The position numbers and the translations under genes were made by a program. This document shows, piece after piece, positions 45,224 through 53,485 of a stretch of DNA of 64,000 nucleotides (positions are counted from its first letter, which is position 1; every line of letters begins with the position of its first letter). The stretch covers positions 1 to 64,000 of the forward strand of contig NZ_JAGIBH010000015.1 in NCBI RefSeq assembly GCF_017744445.1. The letters run 5' to 3'. Source of the DNA: Caulobacter sp. Its GTDB lineage: Bacteria > Pseudomonadota > Alphaproteobacteria > Caulobacterales > Caulobacteraceae. The notes under the pieces are model-generated. The model did no database searches. It saw nothing but the letters and a program-made list of their open reading frames with translations, and was not told where the DNA came from.

Positions 45224-45904
45224 CTAGTCCAGCCGCGCCGCCGCCAGGATCGGGCCGCCGTTCGGGGCCTGGACCAGCACCGCCGTGCGATAGGCTGAAT
45301 CGGATGCTGGCGGAGCTGCGAAGTTGACCGCCGCCCCGCTCCAGCCGCCCAGGCGGGTCAGCTGCCGGACGATGTCGCGGTGAGGCAAGGTCTTGCCGCC
45401 GTTCTCGCCGCGCCGGATCGACACCTGCTGCACGCGCGGATCATACCGCACCAGCCAGACATCGGCGGGACGACGCGGGGCGCGGCCAGCGGCGATCTCG
45501 ATGCGGCCCGAGGCGTTGGCGATGCGGGTCTCGCTGGCCGGGCGGGCGCGGCGCAGGGCGGCGTCCACCTCGCGCGCGTCGGCGCCGATGACGCTGTCGC
45601 GGCCCTCGATCACCATCTCCGGCGTGCCCAGCTGGACATCCAGCGCCTGGGCGTAGGCGCGCTGGCGGTCGGTGTAGGCCTTGGTGGCGAAGGTGTCCTT
45701 CCAGCCCAGCTGGTCCCAGTAGGTGACGCCGAAGCTCAGGGCCAGGACGTCAGGCCGCCCGGCGATGGCGTTCAGATTGGCGTTGGCCGGCGGGCAGGAC
45801 GAGCAGCCCTGGCTCTGGAACAGCTCGACGACGACGGGGCGGTCCGCGGCCATCGCCGGAGCGGCGCCAAACATCAGGGCAAGGGCGGCGATCACGGGTT
45901 TCAT
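45224..45904 (-). CDS. DUF1223 protein, secreted thioredoxin-like
   Basis: A 226-residue protein with a signal peptide (PVIAALALMFGAAPAMAAD). The DUF1223 start VVVELFQSQGCSSCPPANAN has a CxxC pair placed as in thioredoxin folds, followed by FGVTYWDQLGWKDTFA and YTDRQRAYAQAL, which are strongly conserved in this family. The CSSC pair suggests a periplasmic redox role, but no function is established. ATG 45904 has GGAGG upstream. Convergent with the Xre gene, six bases apart. Confidence 0.9.
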   Translation of the reverse strand: MKPVIAALALMFGAAPAMAADRPVVVELFQSQGCSSCPPANANLNAIAGRPDVLALSFGVTYWDQLGWKDTFATKAYTDRQRAYAQALDVQLGTPEMVIEGRDSVIGADAREVDAALRRARPASETRIANASGRIEIAAGRAPRRPADVWLVRYDPRVQQVSIRRGENGGKTLPHRDIVRQLTRLGGWSGAAVNFAAPPASDSAYRTAVLVQAPNGGPILAAARLD

Positions 45905-46093
45905 CGAAACCTCCAGAGTGAGTGACGGAGGTTCATTCGCGAGGCGCGAGTCCGAGGTTACATCGGATGCGATTTAATTTTTGAAGCGCCGCCGTTCGGA
46001 TTCCCTAAACCCTGTTTGGAAGCGGGATCTTCAGTCCACGCATGGTTAAACCGCCACCGTCGGGCGGGGGCTCGGCGTCAGAAGGACCAAGCC

Positions 46094-46252
46094 ATGGCCA
46101 AGAAGGCCGAAAGCGACAAGCAGGAAGCCAAGCACGACGCGTTCGACGCGTTGAAGGGGCCCAAGCCGCGTTCGATCATCATCGACATGATGGTGTTCTG
46201 CGGCGGCATCGGTTCGCTGGTCTGGGTCCTGCGCAACATGGCGCCGACCTAG
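46094..46252 (+). CDS. Small membrane protein, 52 aa
   Basis: A 52-residue protein with a charged N-terminus (AKKAESDKQEAKHDAFDALK) and one hydrophobic segment near the end (IIIDMMVFCGGIGSLVWVL). ATG 46094 is preceded by AGAAGGACC. The pattern of a lysine-rich cytoplasmic head plus single membrane anchor is common in small alphaproteobacterial proteins of unknown role. It stands alone between a divergent DUF1223 gene and the ABC-F leader. Confidence 0.7.
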   Translation: MAKKAESDKQEAKHDAFDALKGPKPRSIIIDMMVFCGGIGSLVWVLRNMAPT

Positions 46253-46315
46253 GCGCGGCTTGCTCGTCTGCGTCGGCAGGCGTAAAAGCCCGGCTCTCAT
46301 CCGATGGAGGCAACC

Positions 46316-46417
46316 ATGATCAGCAAGACGGAAGACCGCTTCGTCCTTCTCGTTTCCCTGACCGTGGGTTCGCATGTCCTTCGTCACTCTGGATGCCGTT
46401 TCCGCCGCCACGCCTGA
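46316..46417 (+). CDS. Leader ORF overlapping the ABC-F start, 33 aa
   Basis: ATG 46316 has an excellent GGAGG site five bases upstream and opens a 33-codon frame (MISKTEDRFVLLVSLTVGSH start) that stops at 46415-46417, 44 bp inside the ABC-F gene in another frame. The ABC-F start itself has a poor site. Upstream leader ORFs control several ABC-F ribosome-protection genes by attenuation or coupling; that this one does so is inference. Confidence 0.5.
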   Translation: MISKTEDRFVLLVSLTVGSHVLRHSGCRFRRHA

Positions 46418-47951
46418 TGGCCGGCTGCTTTTCGAAAATCTGAACCTGTCCATCGGGGCCGAGCGCATCGGCCTCGTTGGGCGCAACGGCGCGGGCAAGT
46501 CGACCTTGCTGGCGCTGATCGCGGGTGCGCGTCCGCCGCTGGCCGGGAGCGTGTCGCGGACGGGCGCGGTCGCGACGCTGGACCAGACGCCCGACGTCTC
46601 CGAGGCGCGGCTTGTCGACCTGCTGGGCGTCGGTCCCGACTGGGATCGCCTGTCGCGGATCGAGCGTGGGGAGGGCGACGAGACCGACCTTTCTGAGGCC
46701 GACTGGGACCTGCCGGCGCGGCTGGACCAGGCGCTGGCCGATGTGGGCCTCTCGGGTCTCGATGTCGAGCGGCCGGCGGCGGCGCTGTCGGGCGGGCAGG
46801 CGACGCGGGCGGGGTTGGCGCGGCTGCTGATCGCGCGCCCGGACGTGCTGCTGCTGGACGAGCCGACCAATAACCTGGACGCCGAGGCCAAGGCGATCGT
46901 CGCCAAGGTGCTGGCCCGCTGGAAAGGCGGGGCGGTGGTGGTCAGCCACGACCGGAGCCTGCTGCGCGGCATGGACCGGATCGTCGAGCTGTCGTCCCTG
47001 GGCGCGCGCTCGTACGGCGGCGGCTGGGACCTCTATGCCGAGCGCAAGGCCGAGGAGGCGCAGGCCGCCCAGCGCGACCTGGACCACGCCGAGAAGGAAG
47101 TCCGCCGCGTCGCCCGCGAGGCCCAGGTCGCCCGCGAGCGCAAGGACCGCCGCGACGCCGCCGGCAAGCGCTTCGCCGATCGCGGCGGCACGCCGAAGAT
47201 CGTGCTGGGCGCGATGGCCGAGCGGGCCGAGAACAGCGGCGCGCGCGAGGGCAAGCTGGCCGAAAAGCTGGCGGGCCAGGCGGCCGAAGCCAAGGCGTCG
47301 GCGGAGGCCCGCGTCGAGCGCGCGCGGACCCTGGGGTTCGACCTGCCGTCGTCGAGTCTGCCTGAGGGGCGGACGGTGCTGGCCTTCGACGCGGTCGGCT
47401 TCGCCTGGCCGGACGGGACGCCGGTGTTCCGGGATCTGTCGTTCCGCCTCGCCGGCCCCGAACGGGTGGCGGTATCGGGACCGAACGGGACGGGCAAGAC
47501 GACCCTGATCCGGCTGGCGACCGGCGACCTGACCCCGACTGCGGGAGAGGTGAAGCTCTCCGTCCCCGTCGCCCTGCTGGACCAGCGGGCGGCGCTGCTG
47601 GCCGACGACGAGACCATCCTGGAGAACTTCCGCCGCCTGAACCCGGCCGCGACCCAGAACGACGCCCATGCGGCCCTGGCCCGCTTCCTGTTCCGCAACA
47701 CCGCCGCGCATCAGGTCGCCGGTACGCTGAGCGGCGGCGAGCGCCTGCGGGCGGCGCTGGCCTGCGTGCTGTGCGCCGCCACGCCGCCGCAGCTGCTGAT
47801 CCTCGACGAGCCGACCAACCACCTTGACCTGGCCTCGATCGAGGCCGTCGAGGCGGCGCTGTCGGGTTATGACGGGGCGCTGCTGGTCGTCAGCCACGAT
47901 CCCGACTTCCTTGAAGCGATCGGCATTGAACGGAGGATCGCCCTCGGTTAA
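46374..47951 (+). CDS. ABC-F family ATPase
   Basis: A 525-residue soluble protein with two ATPase modules and no membrane part. Walker A motifs are GRNGAGKSTLLALIAG (~residue 37) and GPNGTGKTTLIRLATG (~370), signatures ALSGGQATRAGLAR and LSGGERLRAALA, and Walker B LLLDEPTNNLDAEA and LILDEPTNHLDLAS. The linker (~220-310) is long, charged and helical, as in ABC-F proteins that act on ribosomes. Subgroup is unclear; it is shorter than EttA and Uup. It may rescue or tune translating ribosomes, or confer antibiotic protection. A leader ORF with a better ribosome site overlaps its start. Confidence 0.92.
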   Translation: MSFVTLDAVSAATPDGRLLFENLNLSIGAERIGLVGRNGAGKSTLLALIAGARPPLAGSVSRTGAVATLDQTPDVSEARLVDLLGVGPDWDRLSRIERGEGDETDLSEADWDLPARLDQALADVGLSGLDVERPAAALSGGQATRAGLARLLIARPDVLLLDEPTNNLDAEAKAIVAKVLARWKGGAVVVSHDRSLLRGMDRIVELSSLGARSYGGGWDLYAERKAEEAQAAQRDLDHAEKEVRRVAREAQVARERKDRRDAAGKRFADRGGTPKIVLGAMAERAENSGAREGKLAEKLAGQAAEAKASAEARVERARTLGFDLPSSSLPEGRTVLAFDAVGFAWPDGTPVFRDLSFRLAGPERVAVSGPNGTGKTTLIRLATGDLTPTAGEVKLSVPVALLDQRAALLADDETILENFRRLNPAATQNDAHAALARFLFRNTAAHQVAGTLSGGERLRAALACVLCAATPPQLLILDEPTNHLDLASIEAVEAALSGYDGALLVVSHDPDFLEAIGIERRIALG

Positions 47952-48013
47952 GTCTATGTGACCGGTAACATTGAGCATGACTCGATGACCCGGCAACGCA
48001 GGGCGAGGACGAG

Positions 48014-49264
48014 ATGGACGGCGGTCGGGACCACCCTCTTCGAGTGACGTTGAGCGAACTGATGCACTTGCGGGCGCTGCCACTGGACCGCGCGCCGGTC
48101 CGGCTGCGCCAGTGGGTCTATCTGGTCGAGCCCGACGCGCGAACGGCGGAGGCGGGTTTCGTCTCCCTGTTCGCGCCGGGGCAGGACCCCGCGCTGGGCC
48201 GTGTGGTCGTCGCGAACGAAGACGGCGGCTGGTTGTGGGAGCGTCACCAGGAATTCTCGACCTGGACCTGGTTCGCCTACGGGGAACTGGGACGCGACCT
48301 CGGATTCCAGCCTCAGCCGGAGGCCAGCGCCTTCTGGCTGGACGGCGCGCCGGGCCAGGTGTTCCGGGGTGTCGAGATCTCGGTCTCGGCCCCCGGCGCC
48401 GAGCAGCCTTCCGATGCAGACCTGGGCGGCCACATCGACCTCGCCCGCTGCGTCTCGTGCGAGGTGTTCGACGGCGCGGCGCGGATCTGGACTGACTTCC
48501 GCCTGCGCGAAGGCGGCACGGGCCGCATCCATGTGCAGAACGTCAGCCTGGCCCATGACGAGGTCTCGCGCCTGGTCCAGACCCTGCTGGAGATCGGCAA
48601 CTACCGGAAGCTGGCGCTGATCGGCTTTCCGCCGGCCCGCGAGCTGCTGGCCTGGCTGGACGGGGCCGAGGCGCGGCTGGCGGCGATCACCAGTGGTCTC
48701 GCGGCCGGCGAGGACAGCCAGAGTGTCCTGGATCACCTGCTGGCCCTCTCGGCCGAGGTCGAACTGCGCGCGGCCAAGAGCCGTTTCCGGCGCGGGGCGA
48801 CCGAGTCCTACCACCGCCTGACCCTGGACCGGCTGGAGGCCCTGCGCGAGCGCCGCGTGCCCAGCCACTCGACCATGAGCGAGTTCATCGCCCGGCGCCT
48901 GCTGCCGGCCATGCGCACGCGTGAGGCGGCCGACCGGCGGCTGGATGACCTGTCTCTGCGCATCGCCCGCAGCGGCGACCTGCTGCGCACGAAGCTGGGC
49001 TTGGCCCAGGACCGCCAGAACCAGGAGACCCTGCGCGGCATGGACGCCAGCTTGCAGCTGCAGACCAAGCTGCAGGGTCTGGTCGAGGGGCTGTCGATCT
49101 TCGCGGTCGGCTACTACGTGCTGGGCCTCGTCGGCTATCTGCTGAAGCCGTGGCTGCACGGGGTGGCCGAGCACCTGATGTCGGCCCTGGTCCCGCTGGT
49201 GCTGATCGCCGTCGCCGCCAGCCTGCACCGGCGCAAGAAGCGGTTGATCGGCGACGCCCACTAG
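48014..49264 (+). CDS. DUF3422 family membrane-anchored protein
   Basis: A 416-residue protein of the DUF3422 family. The N-terminal ~220 residues are a soluble domain (RQWVYLVEP; RHQEFSTWTWFAYGE; LVQTLLEIGNYRKLALIGFP). A helical, coiled-coil-like region follows (~225-345), with YHRLTLDRLEALRERRV and QTLRGMDASLQ-like repeats of charged residues. Two membrane segments at ~355-405 (SIFAVGYYVLGLVGYLL; LMSALVPLVLIAVAAS) end the protein. No function is known for the family. ATG 48014 has GAGGAC just upstream. The ABC-F gene ends 62 bp before. Confidence 0.88.
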   Translation: MDGGRDHPLRVTLSELMHLRALPLDRAPVRLRQWVYLVEPDARTAEAGFVSLFAPGQDPALGRVVVANEDGGWLWERHQEFSTWTWFAYGELGRDLGFQPQPEASAFWLDGAPGQVFRGVEISVSAPGAEQPSDADLGGHIDLARCVSCEVFDGAARIWTDFRLREGGTGRIHVQNVSLAHDEVSRLVQTLLEIGNYRKLALIGFPPARELLAWLDGAEARLAAITSGLAAGEDSQSVLDHLLALSAEVELRAAKSRFRRGATESYHRLTLDRLEALRERRVPSHSTMSEFIARRLLPAMRTREAADRRLDDLSLRIARSGDLLRTKLGLAQDRQNQETLRGMDASLQLQTKLQGLVEGLSIFAVGYYVLGLVGYLLKPWLHGVAEHLMSALVPLVLIAVAASLHRRKKRLIGDAH

Positions 49265-49280
49265 GCGCTTAAGTCCGCCG

Positions 49281-49913
49281 GTGAATCTTGAAGCCTTCAT
49301 CCAGGACCGCCTGCCGCTCGAGCCCGTCCCGGGCGCGCCGGAGATCCGCCTGCACCGTGCTGGGCCGAGCAGCGGCCTGATGCGTCTGGCCGACGCCGAT
49401 CCGGACTTCGGCTCACCCTACTGGGCGCGGCCTTGGGGCGGGGGCCTGGCCCTGGCGCGGCATGTGCTTGATCACCCGGAGACCGTGGCCGGCAAGCGTG
49501 TGCTGGACCTGGGCGCGGGCTCGGGCCTGGTGGCCATCGCCGCCGCCTTGGTGGGCGCGAAAGCGGTGAGGGCGGTCGATGTCGATCCCTACGCGGTCAC
49601 CGCCGCACACCTGAACGCCGCGGCCAACGGCGTGACGATCGAAGTCGAGCAGGCCGACCTGCTGGACGGCGACCCGCCGGAGGTCGAGCTTATGCTGGTG
49701 GGGGATCTGTTCTACGAACCAGACTTGGCGATGCGCACCGAGACCTTCCTGCGACGCTGCGTGGCGGCGGGGATCGTGGTGCTGATCGGCGACCCCTTCC
49801 GTGCGCCCCTGCCGACCGACCGGCTGACGGTGCTGGCCGAGTATCCGGTGGCGGACTTCGGGGACGTGGAGGGGGCTATGCGGCGGGCGGCGGTGTTTGA
49901 GCTGATCGGATAG
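49281..49913 (+). CDS. Class I SAM-dependent methyltransferase, METTL20/L11-MTase-like
   Basis: A 210-residue methyltransferase. Motif I is VLDLGAGSGLVAIAAALVGA (~residues 73-92), motif II VRAVDVDPYAVTAAHLNA, and the post-motif region LMLVGDLFYEPDLA. The N-terminal SPYWARPWGGGLALARHVL is found in bacterial METTL20-like enzymes, which methylate lysines of the electron-transfer flavoprotein beta subunit, and in NNT1-like methyltransferases. Substrate assignment is tentative. GTG 49281 follows the DUF3422 stop by 16 bp, so the two may be co-transcribed. Confidence 0.85.
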   Translation: MNLEAFIQDRLPLEPVPGAPEIRLHRAGPSSGLMRLADADPDFGSPYWARPWGGGLALARHVLDHPETVAGKRVLDLGAGSGLVAIAAALVGAKAVRAVDVDPYAVTAAHLNAAANGVTIEVEQADLLDGDPPEVELMLVGDLFYEPDLAMRTETFLRRCVAAGIVVLIGDPFRAPLPTDRLTVLAEYPVADFGDVEGAMRRAAVFELIG

Positions 49914-49936
49914 TGTCCCCACCCAACCCACAACCG

Positions 49937-50072
49937 CCTTCCTGGGCCTTGTGCCCGGGACCCATCGCGCCGCTAGGTTCGGCGCCCGCGGGCTGTTCCG
50001 GCGGTGTGGAAGCGCGCTGGAGCTGCGCCTAACCGGCTGACAGATGGGTCCTGGGCACAAGGCCCAGGAAGG
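49937..50072. repeat. Palindromic intergenic repeat, family B (copy 2)
   Basis: The clearest copy: CCTTCCTGGGCCTTGTGCCC at 49937 onward is matched by its reverse complement (ATGGGTCCTGGGCACAAGGC onward, 50044-50072) at the other end. The ~75-bp centre carries a smaller GC-rich structure. It lies in the gap between the convergent methyltransferase and flbY genes. Confidence 0.85.
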
Positions 50073-50107
50073 CAACGAAAGAGGAGGTCTAGGAGGAGGC
50101 TGGCCCC

Positions 50108-50557
50108 CTAGGCCTTCCTATTCAGCGTGATCGCCGCGCCATGCTGCGGGCGGTCGTTGACCATGCCGCCGGCGCCGTAGGTCGTGGCGGGCGCCGCGCG
50201 CTGGCTGGCGATTTCCGAGGCGACGGCGTGCACCAGGCCCTCGGTCACGGTCTTGGCCGCGTTCACGGCGCGGGCCTGGCGGGCCAGAACGGCGTCGAAG
50301 GCTTCGGTGGCGCGCATCAGGCGATGGCGCAGCTCGGGCTTGGCGCCCTCGATCAGAGCGGGGCTGTGGCGCACCCGCATCGACTCGTGCCGATAGACAT
50401 TGGCGAGCTTCGCCGTCTCTTCGACGTACTGCGCCGCCTCGTGCGGGCGGTGGCTTTCGAAGGCCGTGGCCTCCTTGGCGATCAGGTCGGTCAGGCGTTC
50501 GGTCAGCAGGGTCAGCTGATGGACGCGATCGTCGGCGTCGACGGCGGCGATGGCCAT
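50108..50557 (-). CDS. flbY: Flagellar protein FlbY (FlgN-like)
   Basis: A 149-residue mostly helical protein. The first ~115 residues look like the FlgN/FliT-type export-chaperone bundle (VHQLTLLTERLTDLIAKEA; LANVYRHESMRVRHSP; RLMRATEAFDAVLARQA), and the tail is glycine-rich and unstructured. In Caulobacter flbY lies at the end of the flgI-cheL-flbY set, which is exactly the order here, three bases after cheL. FlgN chaperones hook-filament junction proteins; FlbY's own client is not established by this sequence. Confidence 0.85.
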   Translation of the reverse strand: MAIAAVDADDRVHQLTLLTERLTDLIAKEATAFESHRPHEAAQYVEETAKLANVYRHESMRVRHSPALIEGAKPELRHRLMRATEAFDAVLARQARAVNAAKTVTEGLVHAVASEIASQRAAPATTYGAGGMVNDRPQHGAAITLNRKA

Positions 50558-50560
50558 GGC

Positions 50561-50944
50561 TTAGTGCTCCTTCAGGCCCTGCATCTTCAGCATCTCGCGC
50601 TGAATGACGGAGGAGAGGCCGACGCCGCCGGCCTTGGTGACTTCCTTGGACATGGCGTCCGTCATCATCGACTTGAACATCTCTTCGCCGTTGCCGCCGC
50701 CGAAGGGTTCCGAGGTTTTCACGCCCTCGAACATCTGCTGCATCATCACCGACAGGAACGAGGCCTCGAAGGTCTTGGCCGTCTCGGCGATCTTCTTGCG
50801 GGCGGCGGTGTCCTTGGTCGTGTCCTCGACCGCGTTCTGGACAGCCGCGCCGGCGGTTTGCACCGCCTTGGCGGCCGTCTTCACCGTGGCGGCGGCCGCG
50901 CCGAACTGCGGGACAAAGGTCGAGATGGTGTCGAAGGCGCTCAT
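50561..50944 (-). CDS. cheL: Rod-binding protein CheL (FlgJ N-terminal type)
   Basis: A 127-residue protein with the rod-binding domain of FlgJ but no muramidase domain. The conserved part is KTFEASFLSVMMQQMFEGVK followed by GGGNGEEMFKSMMTDAMS and GLSSVIQREML. Alphaproteobacteria use such short forms to help rod assembly; Caulobacter calls it CheL. ATG 50944 overlaps the flgI stop (ATGTGATG), so the two are translationally coupled. A GTG one codon earlier is possible but less likely. Confidence 0.9.
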   Translation of the reverse strand: MSAFDTISTFVPQFGAAAATVKTAAKAVQTAGAAVQNAVEDTTKDTAARKKIAETAKTFEASFLSVMMQQMFEGVKTSEPFGGGNGEEMFKSMMTDAMSKEVTKAGGVGLSSVIQREMLKMQGLKEH

Positions 50945-52068
50945 CACATCACCTCGATGTCGGCTTGCAGGGCGCCCGCGGCCTTCACGGCCTGCAGGAT
51001 CGAGATCATGTCGCGGGGCGTGACGCCCAGGGCGTTCAGGCCGCCGACTAGGCCCTTCAGCGACGGCGCGCCGCCCAGGGTGATCAGCTTCTTGCCCTTC
51101 TCCTCGTCGACATTGACGGTCGACTGCGGGACGACGGTGGTCTGGCCCTGGCTGAACGGCGCCGGCTGGCTGACGGCGGGGTTTTCCTGGACCGAGATGG
51201 TCAAGTTGCCTTGAGCGATCGCCACTTGGCTGATGCGGACGTCGTCGCCCATCACGATCACGCCGGCCACTTCGTCGATCACCACCTTGGCCGGGCCGTC
51301 GGGCTCGACTTCCAGGTTCTCGATGTTGGTCATGAAGGTGATCATGTCCGTGCCGGGCGGGGCGCGGGTGGCGATGATCGTCGGGTTCTGGGCCTGGGCG
51401 CAGTTGGGGAACTTGGCGTTGATGGCGTCGGCGATGCGGCGGGCGGTGGTGAAGTCCGGATTGCGCAGGGTCAGGCGCATGATGTCCATATTGACCATCT
51501 GGAAGCCGGTCTCGCGCTCGATGACGCCGCCGCCGGCGATCCGACCCGCGGTCGGCACGCCCTTGGTGACCGAGCTGCCCGAGGCGCCGCCGGCCGCGAC
51601 GGCGCCGGTCTGCACGCTGCCTTGGGCCACGGCATAGGTCTGGCCGTCCGCGCCTTGCAGGCTGGTGACCAGCAGGGTGCCGCCCAGCAGGCTCTTGGCG
51701 TCGCCCAGGGTCGAGACGGTGACGTCGACCTTGGAGCCGGCGGCCGAGAACGGCGGCAGGTTGGCCGTGACCATGACGGCGGCGGTGTTCTTGGTGTTCA
51801 GGTTACCGTCGCGGACATTGACGCCCTGACGCTCCAGCATCGCCTCAAGGCTCTGCTTGGTCATCGGCGCGTTGCGCAGGCTGTCGCCCGAGCCGTTCAG
51901 GCCCACGACGATGCCGTAGCCGATCAGCTGGTTCTCGCGGACGCCCTCGAAGGCGACGATGTCCTTGATGCGCGACTTGCCGATCGCCGGCGCGGCGACG
52001 AAGGCCGAGGCGACGGCGAGGGCGGCCAGAACCGGACGAAGAACGGTGCGAAAGAATGAACGCGACAT
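50944..52068 (-). CDS. flgI: Flagellar P-ring protein FlgI
   Basis: A 374-residue periplasmic protein that forms the P ring around the flagellar rod in the peptidoglycan layer. It has a signal peptide (LRPVLAALAVASAFVAAPAIG) and the family blocks SRIKDIVAFEGVRENQLIGY, GIVVGLNGSGDSLRNAP, SLEAMLERQGVNV and VASTLGDAKSL-like DVTVSTLGDAKSLLGGTLL. The C-terminal half contains VVIDEVAGVIVMGDDVRIS, typical of FlgI. It heads the flgI-cheL-flbY operon and is divergent from fliX. A sigma-54-type promoter lies at 52108-52123. Confidence 0.97.
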   Translation of the reverse strand: MSRSFFRTVLRPVLAALAVASAFVAAPAIGKSRIKDIVAFEGVRENQLIGYGIVVGLNGSGDSLRNAPMTKQSLEAMLERQGVNVRDGNLNTKNTAAVMVTANLPPFSAAGSKVDVTVSTLGDAKSLLGGTLLVTSLQGADGQTYAVAQGSVQTGAVAAGGASGSSVTKGVPTAGRIAGGGVIERETGFQMVNMDIMRLTLRNPDFTTARRIADAINAKFPNCAQAQNPTIIATRAPPGTDMITFMTNIENLEVEPDGPAKVVIDEVAGVIVMGDDVRISQVAIAQGNLTISVQENPAVSQPAPFSQGQTTVVPQSTVNVDEEKGKKLITLGGAPSLKGLVGGLNALGVTPRDMISILQAVKAAGALQADIEVM

Positions 52069-52107
52069 GGCAATTCCGTAGCGGGGGACGATCCCCGCGC
52101 CGCCTCT

Positions 52108-52123
52108 TGCCAGAAGCGGGCCA
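52108..52123 (-). promoter_or_regulatory. Sigma-54-type promoter of flgI
   Basis: On the minus strand TGGCCCGCTTCTGGCA matches the TGGCAC-G-N4-TTGCA pattern with two mismatches and keeps the invariant GG and GC at correct spacing. It is ~40 bp before the flgI ATG. Sigma-54 control of basal-body genes is known for Caulobacter. Confidence 0.72.
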
Positions 52124-52202
52124 CTTTGAAGGCCTTATGACTCAAGGGATTCCGGATTTGGCGGTGGTCCGCCCGGCGCCCGGCGGCAGAATCTGCCCGG
52201 CA

Positions 52203-52217
52203 TTAACCATACTTCAA
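52203..52217 (+). promoter_or_regulatory. CtrA-type box upstream of fliX
   Basis: TTAA-CCATACT-TCAA is a one-mismatch match to the CtrA consensus TTAA-N7-TTAA. It is ~70 bp before the fliX start. CtrA control of early flagellar genes such as fliX is established in Caulobacter. Confidence 0.7.
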
Positions 52218-52288
52218 GCGCGCGGACGCACTATGTTTCGTGCGATGAGAAGAGTGACTCGCGCGCACGAGCTTTTTGGAGCGGTCGG

Positions 52289-52723
52289 ATGAAGGTTTCC
52301 AGCACGGGGGGCGTCTCGTCGACTGGCGCGTCGCGGGCCAAGCCCGCCGGCGGATCGACGGGCTTTTCCCTGCCGTCCGTGAGCGCGGCCCCGGCCGGCG
52401 CGGTCGGCGCCACCTCCGTCGGCGGCCTGACCGGCGTCGGCTCGGTCGATGCTCTCTTGGCGCTGCAGGAGACGGGCGCCGTCGGCAGCCCGCTGGAGCG
52501 CAAGAAGCGCGCGGTCCGCCGCGCCGATCAGATCCTGGACATCCTGGGTGAGGTCCGCATCGCTCTGATCGACGGCGACATCTCGCCCAGCACCCTGGAC
52601 CGTCTGACCCGCGCCATTCGCGAGCAGCGCGAAAACACCGACGACCCCAAACTGGAAGGGGTCCTCAACGAGATCGAGACGCGCGCCGCCGTCGAGCTGG
52701 CCAAGCTGCAGGCGGGCCACTGA
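52289..52723 (+). CDS. fliX: Flagellar assembly regulator FliX
   Basis: A 144-residue protein. The first ~65 residues are low-complexity (Ser/Gly/Ala); the conserved FliX part starts at VDALLALQETGA and includes RKKRAVRRADQILDILGEVR, IALIDGDISPSTLDRL and NEIETRAAVELAKLQ. In Caulobacter FliX links completion of the early basal body to FlbD-dependent, sigma-54-driven late flagellar genes and sits divergent to flgI, exactly as here. ATG 52289 begins MKVSSTGG. A CtrA-type box precedes it. Confidence 0.95.
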   Translation: MKVSSTGGVSSTGASRAKPAGGSTGFSLPSVSAAPAGAVGATSVGGLTGVGSVDALLALQETGAVGSPLERKKRAVRRADQILDILGEVRIALIDGDISPSTLDRLTRAIREQRENTDDPKLEGVLNEIETRAAVELAKLQAGH

Positions 52724-52864
52724 CATGCGTCGGGCAGGGAACCTGAAAGCGGTTTTTCCCTGCCACGCTTGGCCTTCTCGCGCGTTTTACACCTGTCCGC
52801 GCCGTGGAAATGAGCTTCGTGAGCGAGGGGCGCAACGTGAACGCGCCACTCACGCGAGGTTCAT

Positions 52865-52892
52865 TGAACGCGGCTCACCTTTTGCTATAAGC
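52865..52892 (+). promoter_or_regulatory. Sigma-70-type promoter of dksA
   Basis: TTGAAC (52865-52870) and TATAAG (52887-52892) are separated by 16 bp, and transcription would start ~37 bp before the dksA ATG. It is the best promoter-like pair in the 212-bp gap after fliX. Confidence 0.6.
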
Positions 52893-52935
52893 ACGCAGCC
52901 CTTAAGGGCTGAGTTCATTGGGGCGTGAGGCGTTG

Positions 52936-53364
52936 ATGCAAACGGCCACTGTTCTTGTTGAGAAGTCTGGTTACCGTCCTTCCGAGGACGAGCCTTTTAT
53001 GAACGAACGGCAGCTTGAGTACTTCAAGCAAAAGCTGCTGGCATGGAAAGAAGAGATCCTCCGCGAATCTCGCGAGACGGTCACTCATCTCCAGAAAGAA
53101 ACCGAGAACCACGCCGATCTCGCCGATCGCGCGTCCTCGGAAACCGATCGGGCTCTTGAGCTGCGTACCCGCGATCGTCAACGGAAGCTGATCTCCAAGA
53201 TCGACCAGGCCCTGCGCCGAGTCGAGGACGGCTCCTATGGCTATTGCGAGGAGACGGGCGAGCCCATCGGCCTGGCTCGACTGGATGCTCGCCCTACGGC
53301 GACCATGAGCGTCGAAGCCCAGGAACGGCACGAGCGCCGCGAACGCGTCCACCGCGACGACTAA
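52936..53364 (+). CDS. dksA: RNA polymerase-binding transcription factor DksA
   Basis: A 142-residue DksA homologue, which binds in the RNA polymerase secondary channel and acts with ppGpp. The long coiled-coil region (YFKQKLLAWKEEILRESRET; KISKIDQALRR-like helices) carries the tip motif around DLADRASSETDRALELRTRD, with the two aspartates needed for activity. The zinc-finger region YGYCEETGEPIGLARLDARP keeps only one cysteine where classic DksA has four; this is usual in alphaproteobacterial DksA. ATG 52936 has GAGG upstream; an internal ATG at 52999 would shorten the N-terminus. A terminator follows. Confidence 0.93.
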   Translation: MQTATVLVEKSGYRPSEDEPFMNERQLEYFKQKLLAWKEEILRESRETVTHLQKETENHADLADRASSETDRALELRTRDRQRKLISKIDQALRRVEDGSYGYCEETGEPIGLARLDARPTATMSVEAQERHERRERVHRDD

Positions 53365-53398
53365 AGCGGCCCTCCGCAGGGGGACTATGTGTTTTCGA

Positions 53399-53430
53399 GC
53401 GGCCCTGGGGGACACCCCGGGGCCGCTTTT
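53399..53430 (+). terminator. Terminator of dksA
   Basis: GCGGCCC and TGGGG arms pair with CCCC and GGGCCGC, ending in TTTT at 53427-53430. It lies ~35 nt after the dksA stop. Confidence 0.88.
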
Positions 53431-53485
53431 GTCTTGGTGATTGGCCGCTGATCGGTTGTCCTGGCTCAAAGAGTCGGAGAGGTCG

